From Candidatus Altimarinota bacterium (lineage in GTDB: Bacteria > Patescibacteriota > Gracilibacteria > JAHISY01): 12,927 nucleotides of DNA. Position numbers and translations under genes: made by a program. The stretch spans positions 1 through 12,927 of the forward strand of contig JAGLJE010000022.1 in assembly GCA_023142645.1 (NCBI GenBank), in the 5' to 3' direction. This document shows, piece after piece, positions 1-5,776 of the stretch (positions within the stretch are counted from its first letter, which is position 1; the number at the start of each line of letters is the position of its first letter). The notes under the pieces are model-generated. The model saw nothing but the letters and a program-made list of their open reading frames with translations. It searched no databases and was not told where the DNA came from.

Positions 1-921
1 GAGGTGAATCACTTCTCGACATTTGCCGTGATCGAGAGTGACGCGGATGAGGTTAATTCAAGTGGAGCAGCTACCACAATTTCCGCTCTCACTGATATTG
101 CGGGACAGTGGTTCACTCCGTTCATCGAAAAACTTATCAGCTGGGGCGCAGTGGCAGGTTATCCGGATGGAACCTTCAAACCGAGCAACTCTACCAATCG
201 TGCCGAGATGGCGAAGATTATTGCAGAAGCATTTGATCTCACGATTCCTTCGTTAACTGAAAACCCCTTCCCTGATGTTCCGAAAAATGAATGGTTCGCT
301 CCTTTCGTCGCCGCGGTGAAGAATGCCGGTATTGTCTCCGGTTATTCAGATGGAACTTTCCGACCCGGAAATTCCATTAATCGCGCGGAAGCCCTCAAAA
401 TGGCGATCGCCGCTACTGGTCAATCTGCACCGGCGAGTTCTGTCGAGCAGTTCTCCGATGTGCCGACAAATGCGTGGTATGCTCGTTTCGTTGCACTCGC
501 AAAAACAAATTCCATCGTTTCCGGCTCGCCCGCGACTCGACGCGTAGCAGCACAAGGATCAAAACTTTTCACACCGGCTTTTTCGGATTACTACTCACTA
601 GGATTGACGGGTGATGGGGTTCGAAATCTGAAACTCGTGCTGCAACAGCTTGGATATTTTGACGGCACGATTAACGAAAATTACGATGCGGATGCGGTGG
701 AAGCGGTTAGAAGCTATCAAACTTCAGCCGGTATCAGCTCGGTTGGTAGCTTCGGTCCGGTGACTCGTCGAAGTTTGAATTACAAAATTGCTACCGAAAA
801 CATTCGAATTCCAGAGTCGGGTGATCTCGTCGAAACGACGGTTTATCTATTCCGACCGGCCGATCCGGTGAACCGCGCGGAGATTGCGAAGATTGTGGTT
901 CAAGCGAAAGAAGCTTTCTAG
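1..921 (+). CDS. SLH-domain surface protein with inserted peptidoglycan-binding domain (5' partial)
   Basis: This is the C-terminal part of a cell-surface protein. The frame is open to the left edge. The GTG at 4 has no visible signal peptide after it, so it is probably an internal codon and the start lies outside the window. Numbering from that GTG, SLH repeat 1 spans about 30-79 (WFTPFIEKL, GYPDGTFKP, NRAEMAKI) and SLH 2 about 89-138 (FPDVPKNEWF, GYSDGTFRPG, NRAEALKM). SLH 3 starts at 150 (FSDVPTNAWY...IVSG, to 174) but its second half, FRPADPVNRAEIAKIV, appears only at 283-298. The roughly 105 residues between contain a PG_binding_1-like fold at about 199-258 (LGLTGDGVRNLKLVLQQLGY, then FGPVTRRSL). 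SLH domains usually hold proteins non-covalently to cell-wall polymers, so surface anchoring is the expected role. Upstream domains are unseen, so the full function is unknown. The domain calls are firm. Confidence 0.85.
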   Translation, partial: EVNHFSTFAVIESDADEVNSSGAATTISALTDIAGQWFTPFIEKLISWGAVAGYPDGTFKPSNSTNRAEMAKIIAEAFDLTIPSLTENPFPDVPKNEWFAPFVAAVKNAGIVSGYSDGTFRPGNSINRAEALKMAIAATGQSAPASSVEQFSDVPTNAWYARFVALAKTNSIVSGSPATRRVAAQGSKLFTPAFSDYYSLGLTGDGVRNLKLVLQQLGYFDGTINENYDADAVEAVRSYQTSAGISSVGSFGPVTRRSLNYKIATENIRIPESGDLVETTVYLFRPADPVNRAEIAKIVVQAKEAF

Positions 922-948
922 GGGCGGAGGGAAAAAGTTCAATCAACT

Positions 949-980
949 AAAAAGCGGGAGTCGGAAGGCTTCCGCTTTTT
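949..980. terminator. Bidirectional rho-independent terminator
   Basis: A 12-bp stem (949-960 with 969-980, one G-T pair) encloses an 8-nt loop. It begins with an A-run and ends with a T-run, so it reads as a terminator on both strands: GCGGGAG...CTTCCGC followed by T5 on plus, CTCCCGCTTTTT on minus. It lies 27 nt after the SLH-protein stop and 143 nt beyond the convergent pilT stop, and can serve both. The loop region can refold into a smaller CGGAAG/CTTCCG hairpin. Confidence 0.8.
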
Positions 981-994
981 GAAGACTCAATTAA

Positions 995-1015
995 CAATGT
1001 GCAATGTGCAATGTT
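995..1015. repeat. Three tandem copies of heptamer CAATGTG
   Basis: Three consecutive 7-mers (CAATGTG, CAATGTG, CAATGTT) lie between the terminator and the end of pilT, in non-coding sequence. They look like a short simple-sequence repeat. No function is apparent. Confidence 0.6.
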
Positions 1016-1097
1016 CGGGTTGGAGATTTGATGGCGGAAAAACATTCACGAATAAAATCGTGGAGATTCGAAACATCGTTTTCGTTTTATCGCGAAT

Positions 1098-1106
1098 TGG
1101 TATAAT
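1098..1106 (+). promoter_or_regulatory. Extended -10 element (TGG-TATAAT) pointing into the 3' end of pilT
   Basis: A perfect TATAAT at 1101-1106 is preceded by TG one base upstream, the extended -10 form. No convincing -35 lies 17 bp upstream. It points rightward, antisense to pilT, and no credible plus-strand gene follows. It could start an antisense RNA over the pilT 3' end or be a chance match in AT-rich DNA. Confidence 0.3.
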
Positions 1107-1122
1107 AAAAGATATCCTCCCA

Positions 1123-2199
1123 TTATTCATCAAGCTTCGCGGATTCAAAAAAAGATTGAACATCTTTTTGCTCGACGATGCCCTGTTCGATTAGTTGTTC
1201 GGCTGACTGGTGAATGCTCACCATTCCGGATTCGCTCGAAGTGGTGATTGTGTTTTCCAGCTGTGGAGTGTCGCCTTTTCGAATAGCATTTCGAATCGCG
1301 CTGGTTGCCAGCATTAATTCAAAAATCGCGACTCGTCCGCCACCTTTTTTTGGTATAAGTCTTTGGCTCAAAACACCTAGTAGCGAATCGGCGAGTCGGG
1401 CAAGCATCGCGTCACGCTGGTCGAGCGAAAATGCCTGCATCAATCGATTGATTGTCTGCGGACCGCTGTTTGTGTGGAGTGTTGAAAAAACGAGATGACC
1501 AGTTTCGCAAAGATTGAGCGCAGCAGTGATTGTCTCTCGATCGCGCATTTCGCCGATGGTCACGATATCCGGATCTTCCCGCAGTGCCACCCGTAGTGCT
1601 GCCTCAAAAGAGAGAGTATCGTAATTCAGCTCGCGCTGTGAGAAAATGCATTTTTTATTTGTAAAAGTGAATTCAATCGGATCTTCGATCGTGATGATGT
1701 GCTCCACCCGCGTCTCGTTAATTTCCTCCAGCATCACGCGGAGTGTTGTCGATTTCCCGCTACCGGTTGGTCCGCAAACGAGAATCAATCCCTGTTTGTT
1801 TTGAATTAATTTTCGTGCCATCGCCGGTAAACCGATTTCGTCGAATGCCGGTAAAATTTTGTCGACCTGTCGCATCACGAGTGCAATTTTCCCGTGGCGA
1901 AAAAAAGCATTGCAGCGGAAATTCGTGCCATCGGTGTGTCGGTGTGAAAAGTCGAACTCGCGATCGCGCTGCAATTTTTCGACTTCCTCTTTACCTTTTA
2001 ACATTCCGAAAATCAGCTGCTCTGCCTCCGCCTCATTCAGCAAATTAAATGATTCGACAAAATGAATTTCACCGAAAATGCGGAGCGCAATTTTGCTATC
2101 TGCACCGAGATGAACATCGGAGGCTTTTTTTTCAATCGCGAGATCCAGCAGTTTATTTAAATCAAATTTAACTGCATTTGTCGATTCGGATTTGGTCAT
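1123..2199 (-). CDS. pilT: Type IV pilus twitching/retraction ATPase PilT
   Basis: PilT is the hexameric cytoplasmic ATPase that depolymerises type IV pili for twitching and DNA uptake. With the start taken at 2199 (358 aa, MTKSEST...), it has an N-terminal PAS-like domain (LLDLAIEKKASDVHL near 17-31), Walker A GPTGSGKS at 143-150, Asp box TIEDPIE at 170-176, Walker B DPDIVTIGEMRD at 209-220 and His box TGHLVFSTLHT at 233-243, then the C-terminal AIRKGDTPQL region. All catalytic motifs are intact. The frame extends upstream to an ATG at 2274, but those 25 extra residues are unlike family N-termini, so 2199 is preferred. That start overlaps the upstream cyclic-nucleotide-binding gene by 32 bp, implying co-transcription and probable translational coupling. 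PilU is an alternative name, but the sequence is PilT-like. No pilin, pilB or pilC gene is in the window. Confidence 0.93.
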   Translation of the reverse strand: MTKSESTNAVKFDLNKLLDLAIEKKASDVHLGADSKIALRIFGEIHFVESFNLLNEAEAEQLIFGMLKGKEEVEKLQRDREFDFSHRHTDGTNFRCNAFFRHGKIALVMRQVDKILPAFDEIGLPAMARKLIQNKQGLILVCGPTGSGKSTTLRVMLEEINETRVEHIITIEDPIEFTFTNKKCIFSQRELNYDTLSFEAALRVALREDPDIVTIGEMRDRETITAALNLCETGHLVFSTLHTNSGPQTINRLMQAFSLDQRDAMLARLADSLLGVLSQRLIPKKGGGRVAIFELMLATSAIRNAIRKGDTPQLENTITTSSESGMVSIHQSAEQLIEQGIVEQKDVQSFFESAKLDE

Positions 2200-2638
2200 T
2201 TTCAGAAGGTTTATTTTCGGAATTTGCGTTGATTTTTTCGCGTTCGAGATATCTTTTCCCGACGAGTAAGTCAAAACTAGGTAATTGCGCAGCGAGCCGG
2301 ACTGCGGTGTCTTTATCGAAAATCAAAATTTCCGCATCCGAAAAAGCGCGAGCGGAAGCATCGCGAGTTTTTTTACCCAATGAACCCAGCTCACCGAAAA
2401 CATTTCCCGGTTTCAGAAAAGCCACTTCTTCGGCAATCTGATCGTGGATGCGTACAATTTCAACCTCTCCGCTTTTGATAATGTAAAGCTGTTGTCCAGC
2501 CTCACCTTCATTAAAAATAAACTCGCCGACCACAAATTTCTTGACTTGAATTTTGTCGATTAGTTCGTTGTGTTTTTTCGAGTCCAGTCTCTCGAATAGT
2601 GGGAGTTTTTTAATTTCTTCGAGTTGTGAGGGAAGCAT
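2168..2638 (-). CDS. Stand-alone cyclic-nucleotide-binding (CAP_ED) protein
   Basis: A 156-aa protein made almost entirely of one cyclic-nucleotide-binding beta-roll (about residues 12-115). Visible motifs are GEFIFNEGEAGQQLYIIKSG at 38-57, typical of the family, and the phosphate-binding cassette FGELGSLGKKTRDASARA at 81-98. The cassette keeps the FGEL glutamate and an arginine (R92) followed by small residues, so cNMP binding is plausible. It lacks the helix-turn-helix of CRP/FNR regulators; the last 40 or so residues are a charged tail (NANSENKPSENDQIRIDKCS). It is therefore more likely a sensor or regulatory subunit than a transcription factor. It is the first gene of a two-gene minus-strand unit, and its tail codons overlap the start of pilT, which suggests it acts on pilus retraction. 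No Shine-Dalgarno motif precedes the ATG at 2638. The domain call is firm; ligand and target are inferred. Confidence 0.85.
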   Translation of the reverse strand: MLPSQLEEIKKLPLFERLDSKKHNELIDKIQVKKFVVGEFIFNEGEAGQQLYIIKSGEVEIVRIHDQIAEEVAFLKPGNVFGELGSLGKKTRDASARAFSDAEILIFDKDTAVRLAAQLPSFDLLVGKRYLEREKINANSENKPSENDQIRIDKCS

Positions 2639-2658
2639 GATAATTTAGTTAGAAAATG

Positions 2659-2670
2659 AACTAATTAGTT
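2659..2670. promoter_or_regulatory. Perfect 12-bp palindrome upstream of the cNMP-binding gene
   Basis: AACTAATTAGTT is self-complementary and lies about 20 bp upstream of the ATG at 2638, where an operator or 5'-leader element could sit. It is AT-rich and may be chance; no second copy was noticed. Confidence 0.3.
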
Positions 2671-2796
2671 TCACTGTTCGCCAAATAAGTCTCGTTTGGA
2701 GACTATTAATATTTGTATTGACAGGTTCATTGTTTTTAGTTTTTACCACTCGCAGTTTAACATAAAATTGACTTTAAGGCAAAAAATTACAACTTC

Positions 2797-2906
2797 AAAT
2801 CTCCGTTTTTGAAACTCTGTTTTGTTTTTTTAAATAACTGCTTTGCCTTCTTAAATCTCCGTCTCTGTTTTCCTCTTTTAATCTAAATTCCTGCTTTGTC
2901 TTCCCG
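2797..2906. repeat. Two degenerate tandem copies of a ~55-bp unit
   Basis: Unit 1 (2797-2852) and unit 2 (2853-2906) both begin AAATCTCCGT and both carry CTCTGTTTT. Toward the end they have CTGCTTTGCCTTC (2838-2850) and CTGCTTTGTCTTC (2891-2903), which differ by one base. Spacing between matching blocks is 56 and 53 bp, so the copies have diverged by small indels. Non-coding and pyrimidine-rich on plus. Confidence 0.5.
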
Positions 2907-2968
2907 TCTTCGTCCCGTCCCAACAAGAGTCAGGAAGGCTATGGTGGATAAGACGACAGACAAGCAGG
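2890..2968. repeat. Imperfect long inverted repeat
   Basis: The left arm at 2890-2910 (CCTGCTTTGTCTT, then CCCGTCTT) matches the reverse complement of the right arm at 2950-2968 (AAGACGACAGACAAGCAGG), apart from two single-base bulges and a couple of mismatches. The loop is 39 nt. The structure could be an extragenic repeat element or the stem of an RNA. Confidence 0.45.
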
Positions 2969-3108
2969 GAAGCGGGATAGAAAGTGGACTTTGGATATTG
3001 GAAAGTAGAGGATTGAAGCCCACTGTTAAGGGGGCAGCGAAAGTGGAACTTTTTAAACGAAATAATTTAACAGAGCGGGGTTATTTCACAAAGCAAACCT
3101 TTGTCTTG

Positions 3109-3124
3109 CCTGCCAGTAGGCAGG
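3109..3124. repeat. Perfect 6-bp-stem GC-rich palindrome (REP-like)
   Basis: CCTGCC-AGTA-GGCAGG forms a perfect stem with a tetraloop in otherwise AT-rich DNA. GC-rich CCTGCC...GGCAGG hairpins are the usual form of repetitive extragenic palindromes. A T-rich stretch follows at about 3129-3137, so weak terminator activity on plus is possible. Confidence 0.55.
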
Positions 3125-3215
3125 GTTAGGTTTTCTTCCAAAGAGTCAAAAAAATAGGGATTAGAAAAGCTTTTTGGATAAATTTTTTACGCAAGAAATT
3201 TACCCTTTAGTAAGT

Positions 3216-3244
3216 TTGAATTTCCCTCTCGTCTTTTATAAAAT
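3216..3244 (+). promoter_or_regulatory. Sigma70-type promoter for folD-purF
   Basis: TTGAAT (3216-3221), a 17-bp spacer and TAAAAT (3239-3244) fit the housekeeping consensus. Transcription would begin near 3251, leaving a leader of about 38 nt before the folD ATG. Confidence 0.55.
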
Positions 3245-3255
3245 CATCCTACCTA

Positions 3256-3269
3256 CCTCGACTTCGAGG
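3256..3269 (+). promoter_or_regulatory. Small hairpin in the folD leader
   Basis: CCTCG-ACTT-CGAGG is a perfect 5-bp stem with a 4-nt loop, followed by a pyrimidine-rich tract (CTTTTCTTTTCTTCC) running to the folD start. It resembles a weak attenuator or a leader-stabilising hairpin. Regulation is not shown. Confidence 0.35.
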
Positions 3270-3288
3270 CTTTTCTTTTCTTCCTTCA

Positions 3289-4119
3289 ATGCTTTTGGAT
3301 GGTAAACAGCTTTCCGCAAAAATTCTAAAATCGGTGAAGCGAAAGCTCGCGGGTAAAAAAGGGAAGGTTGGTTTGGCAGTGATTCTAGTTGGGAATCATT
3401 CCGCAAGTGTTGCATATGTTCGACAAAAAAAACTTGCGGCGGAAGATGTCGGTTTTGCTTTTCGCGAAGTGAGATTACCAATCTCCGTTTCGGAAACAAG
3501 GTTGCTGCGTGAAATTGAAAAACTGAATCATGACAAAAAAATTCATGGATTTATCGTGCAACTTCCACTGCCGAAAAAAATTAGCACGCAAAAGATTCTC
3601 ACCGCAATCTGTCCCGCGAAAGATGTCGACGGTTTTCATCCGCTTAATTTCGGACGCGGATTTCTACAATTACCCGCTCTGTTGCCCGCCACGCCAGCAG
3701 GAATTTTGAAACTTCTGGATTTTTATAAAATTCTTCTTCGCGGTAAAAATTGCGTTGTCGTCGGTCACTCCAACATAGTTGGCAAACCGCTGGCGATACT
3801 ACTACTGAACCGCGATGCTACCGTTTCCGTCTGTCATGAATTCACGAAAGATCTGAAATACTTCACAAAATCAGCGGATATCGTAATTTCGGCAGCAGGT
3901 GTCCCGAAATTAATTCGAGCGAATATGCTGAAAAAAAATTGCGTGGTGATCGATTGCGGTTGTACTAAAATTAATGGGAAAATTGTCGGTGACGTCGATT
4001 TCGATTCCGTTAAAAAAATCGCGCGTGCGATCACTCCTGTACCCGGCGGGGTCGGACCAATGACGGTGGCAACTTTAATTGAAAATACGTTCTGCGCAAC
4101 GGAAAATTTTAAATTTTAA
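3289..4119 (+). CDS. folD: Bifunctional methylenetetrahydrofolate dehydrogenase / methenyl-THF cyclohydrolase FolD
   Basis: FolD interconverts 5,10-methylene-THF and 10-formyl-THF via methenyl-THF using NAD(P), and supplies formyl groups for purine synthesis. The 276-aa protein is close to family length (E. coli 288). Visible motifs are SASVAYVRQKK (38-48, with Y43 and catalytic K47), GFIVQLPLP (87-95, Q91), PAKDVDGFHPLNFGRG (109-124, D114), PATPAGILKLL (133-143), the Rossmann motif VVVGHSNIVGKPLA (156-169) and the C-terminal ITPVPGGVGPMTVATL (248-263). The usual GRS of the cofactor loop reads GHS (H160), and the usual PCTP reads PATP. The ATG at 3289 follows a leader with no Shine-Dalgarno motif. 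purF begins 6 nt after the stop, so the two form an operon and FolD probably feeds the purine pathway. Confidence 0.96.
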   Translation: MLLDGKQLSAKILKSVKRKLAGKKGKVGLAVILVGNHSASVAYVRQKKLAAEDVGFAFREVRLPISVSETRLLREIEKLNHDKKIHGFIVQLPLPKKISTQKILTAICPAKDVDGFHPLNFGRGFLQLPALLPATPAGILKLLDFYKILLRGKNCVVVGHSNIVGKPLAILLLNRDATVSVCHEFTKDLKYFTKSADIVISAAGVPKLIRANMLKKNCVVIDCGCTKINGKIVGDVDFDSVKKIARAITPVPGGVGPMTVATLIENTFCATENFKF

Positions 4120-4125
4120 ATTCAG

Positions 4126-5604
4126 ATGTGTGGCGTAATTGGCATCGCGGCGGAACACGAAGTGGTTGGCGAAATTTATGATGGACTCTCCACGCTACAG
4201 CATCGCGGGCAAGATGCGGCGGGGGTGATGGTTTTCAATGGACAACAATTTCACACGAAACGAGGAAACGGACTTGTTCGCGATGTGATTACTGCTGCTG
4301 ATATTCCCGGACTGCGTGGCAAAATCGGAATCGGACATGTTCGTTATCCGACAGCGGGAAATTATTCTGCTGATGAGGCTCAACCTTTTTTTGTAAATTC
4401 TCCGTTCGGACTCGGTCTCGTCCATAATGGAAATCTAACAAACACCGAAAAATTACGACGCGAGCTTTCCCGTGAGGGACGGCATCTCAACACCGCAAGC
4501 GATTCGGAAGTTTTGTTGAATGTTTTTTCCCGCGAGTTGCGAAAGCAAAAAATGCGAGGGTTTTCTGTTACCAAACTTTTTGCTGCGGCGGAAAAAACTG
4601 CCAGGCGAATTCACGGCAGCTACGCGGCGGTGATTCTCGTAGCGGGATATGGAATTCTCGCGCTCCGCGATCCACACGGTTTGCGACCACTCGCAATCGG
4701 CATTCGAAAAAATAAAAAACGAAACGAATTCGCGACGGCTTCAGAAGATCCCGCGCTCACCGCGCTCGGCTTCCGCTCGCTCGGCGATGTGCAGCCGGGT
4801 GAGGCGGTATGGCTTTCGGCAGCGGGGAAAATTTCCCGACGGCAGCTTGTTCCGAAAAAATGGAGTCCCTGCATCTTTGAATACGTCTATCTCGCACGAC
4901 CAGATTCACAAATCGTCGATATCTCTGTTTACCGCTCGCTGCTACGGGCGGGAGAGTACCTAGCGGAAGAAATTAAAAAGGCGAAAATTAAAATCGATGT
5001 GGTGGTTCCCGTCCCCGATACTTCTCGTACTTCCGCGCTAACGGTCGCAGCGAAACTGAAAGTAAAATATCGCGAAGGTCTCATCAAAAACCGTTACATT
5101 GGTCGGACTTTTATCATGCCAACGCAGGCAAAACGGCAGAAGTCTATTCGTCACAAACTTATTCCACTACCACTCGAGCTTCGCAACAAAAATGTTCTTC
5201 TCGTCGACGATTCGATTGTCCGCGGCAATACTTCCCGACAAATTGTCGAGATGGTGCGCTCCGCCGGCGCGAAAAAAGTTTACTTTGCTTCCGCCTCGCC
5301 GCCGCTGCGATCACCATGCGTATACGGTGTCGATATGCCAAGCAAAAAAGAATTCATCGCCAATAATCTCTCGATTTTGCAAATCGCGAAGCAGTTGAAA
5401 GCGGATGCCGTTTTTTACCTTCCGTTGTCGAATTTGGTAAAGTCGTGCGAATTTGGCAAAAAGAAAATTCCTAAATTCTGTACCGCTTGTTTCGATGGAA
5501 AGTACCCAACAAAGGAAGTAGATGCGAAATATTTAAAGGCGGTGGAAAAGCAGCGCAATGACTCGCAGAAACATGAAGAGGAAGAGCAAATGACGCTGCT
5601 GTGA
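4126..5604 (+). CDS. purF: Amidophosphoribosyltransferase PurF
   Basis: PurF makes phosphoribosylamine from PRPP and glutamine, the committed step of de novo purine synthesis. The 492-aa protein starts MCGVIGI, so removal of Met exposes the N-terminal nucleophile Cys2 with no propeptide. The glutaminase domain shows LQHRGQDAAGV (24-34), GHVRYPTAGN (70-79), HNGNLTN (100-106) and TASDSEVLL (123-131). The phosphoribosyltransferase domain shows FEYVYLARPDS (251-261), KNRYIGRTFIMP (321-332) and the PRPP loop VLLVDDSIVRGNTS (357-370). The overall sequence, including RYPTAG and GVDMPS, resembles the proteobacterial type. Yet C249, C398, C452 and C455 match the positions of the four 4Fe-4S ligands of Bacillus-type PurF. 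Co-transcribed with folD; no terminator is obvious before purD, which has its own promoter. The 5605-5776 gap otherwise shows nothing. Confidence 0.97.
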   Translation: MCGVIGIAAEHEVVGEIYDGLSTLQHRGQDAAGVMVFNGQQFHTKRGNGLVRDVITAADIPGLRGKIGIGHVRYPTAGNYSADEAQPFFVNSPFGLGLVHNGNLTNTEKLRRELSREGRHLNTASDSEVLLNVFSRELRKQKMRGFSVTKLFAAAEKTARRIHGSYAAVILVAGYGILALRDPHGLRPLAIGIRKNKKRNEFATASEDPALTALGFRSLGDVQPGEAVWLSAAGKISRRQLVPKKWSPCIFEYVYLARPDSQIVDISVYRSLLRAGEYLAEEIKKAKIKIDVVVPVPDTSRTSALTVAAKLKVKYREGLIKNRYIGRTFIMPTQAKRQKSIRHKLIPLPLELRNKNVLLVDDSIVRGNTSRQIVEMVRSAGAKKVYFASASPPLRSPCVYGVDMPSKKEFIANNLSILQIAKQLKADAVFYLPLSNLVKSCEFGKKKIPKFCTACFDGKYPTKEVDAKYLKAVEKQRNDSQKHEEEEQMTLL

Positions 5605-5730
5605 GCGTAGTTTTTGGTTCGAAGTTCTTGGTCTTTTAGTTTAGGACACTTAGCTTGTCGCATTTCTATTCGAAATTACGGAAGTTAATCAGAGGGTGGT
5701 CAGTTTCGACTCTCAGCTTTTCGTGGTTTT

Positions 5731-5739
5731 TGCTAAAAT
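5731..5739 (+). promoter_or_regulatory. Extended -10 promoter element for purD
   Basis: TG-C-TAAAAT, with the hexamer at 5734-5739, lies 37 nt before the purD ATG at 5777. No good -35 is present, as is common with extended -10 promoters. Transcription would start near 5746, downstream of an earlier in-frame GTG at 5696, which supports the later start. Confidence 0.5.
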
Positions 5740-5776
5740 CCTCTCCGCTCTAAAACTATTCTTTAAGCCCTGTATT

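Larger units (their letters stand above)
2639..3288. other. 650-bp gene-free divergent intergenic region rich in repeats
   Basis: This separates the minus-strand cNMP/pilT unit from folD. I see no credible gene. It holds a 12-bp palindrome (2659-2670), a 6-bp-stem hairpin AGTCTC/GAGACT (2688-2704), two degenerate tandem units (2797-2906), a long imperfect inverted repeat (2890-2968), a 13/14-mer direct-repeat pair (GAAAGTGGACTTT at 2980-2992, GAAAGTGGAACTTT at 3039-3052), a perfect CCTGCC/GGCAGG hairpin (3109-3124) and the folD promoter (3239-3244). A TTGACA at 2718-2723 has no matching -10. No clear promoter for the minus-strand unit was found. The stretch 2910-3110 is G-rich on plus, unlike its AT-rich surroundings, and might encode a structured RNA or be an old repeat insertion. 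Confidence 0.6.

Noticed and set aside
979..1194. A 71-codon plus-strand open frame after the SLH gene
   Set aside because: It starts inside the terminator T-run, crosses the heptamer repeat and ends antisense to pilT. It has no domain and no coding-like composition.
2200..2274. N-terminal extension of PilT to the ATG at 2274
   Set aside because: The 25 residues do not resemble PilT N-termini and lie wholly within the cNMP-gene reading region. The ATG at 2199 gives a family-like start. It is not formally excluded.
2890..2990. Possible SRP (4.5S) or RNase P RNA in the G-rich intergenic segment
   Set aside because: A GTCAGGAAGG stretch is present, but the GGAAGNAGC tetraloop region of SRP RNA and the conserved RNase P cores are not.
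2896..3129. A 77-codon plus-strand open frame in the intergenic region, starting TTG
   Set aside because: It runs through the inverted repeat and ends in the REP-like hairpin. Its amino-acid composition is unlike the neighbours, it has no start signal and no recognisable family.
5696..5776. Upstream GTG start for purD
   Set aside because: The PurD motif begins exactly at the ATG at 5777, and the -10 element lies inside the extension.
5605..5776. Purine riboswitch or terminator between purF and purD
   Set aside because: No conserved riboswitch core and no stem with a T-run could be found; only the extended -10 is supported.
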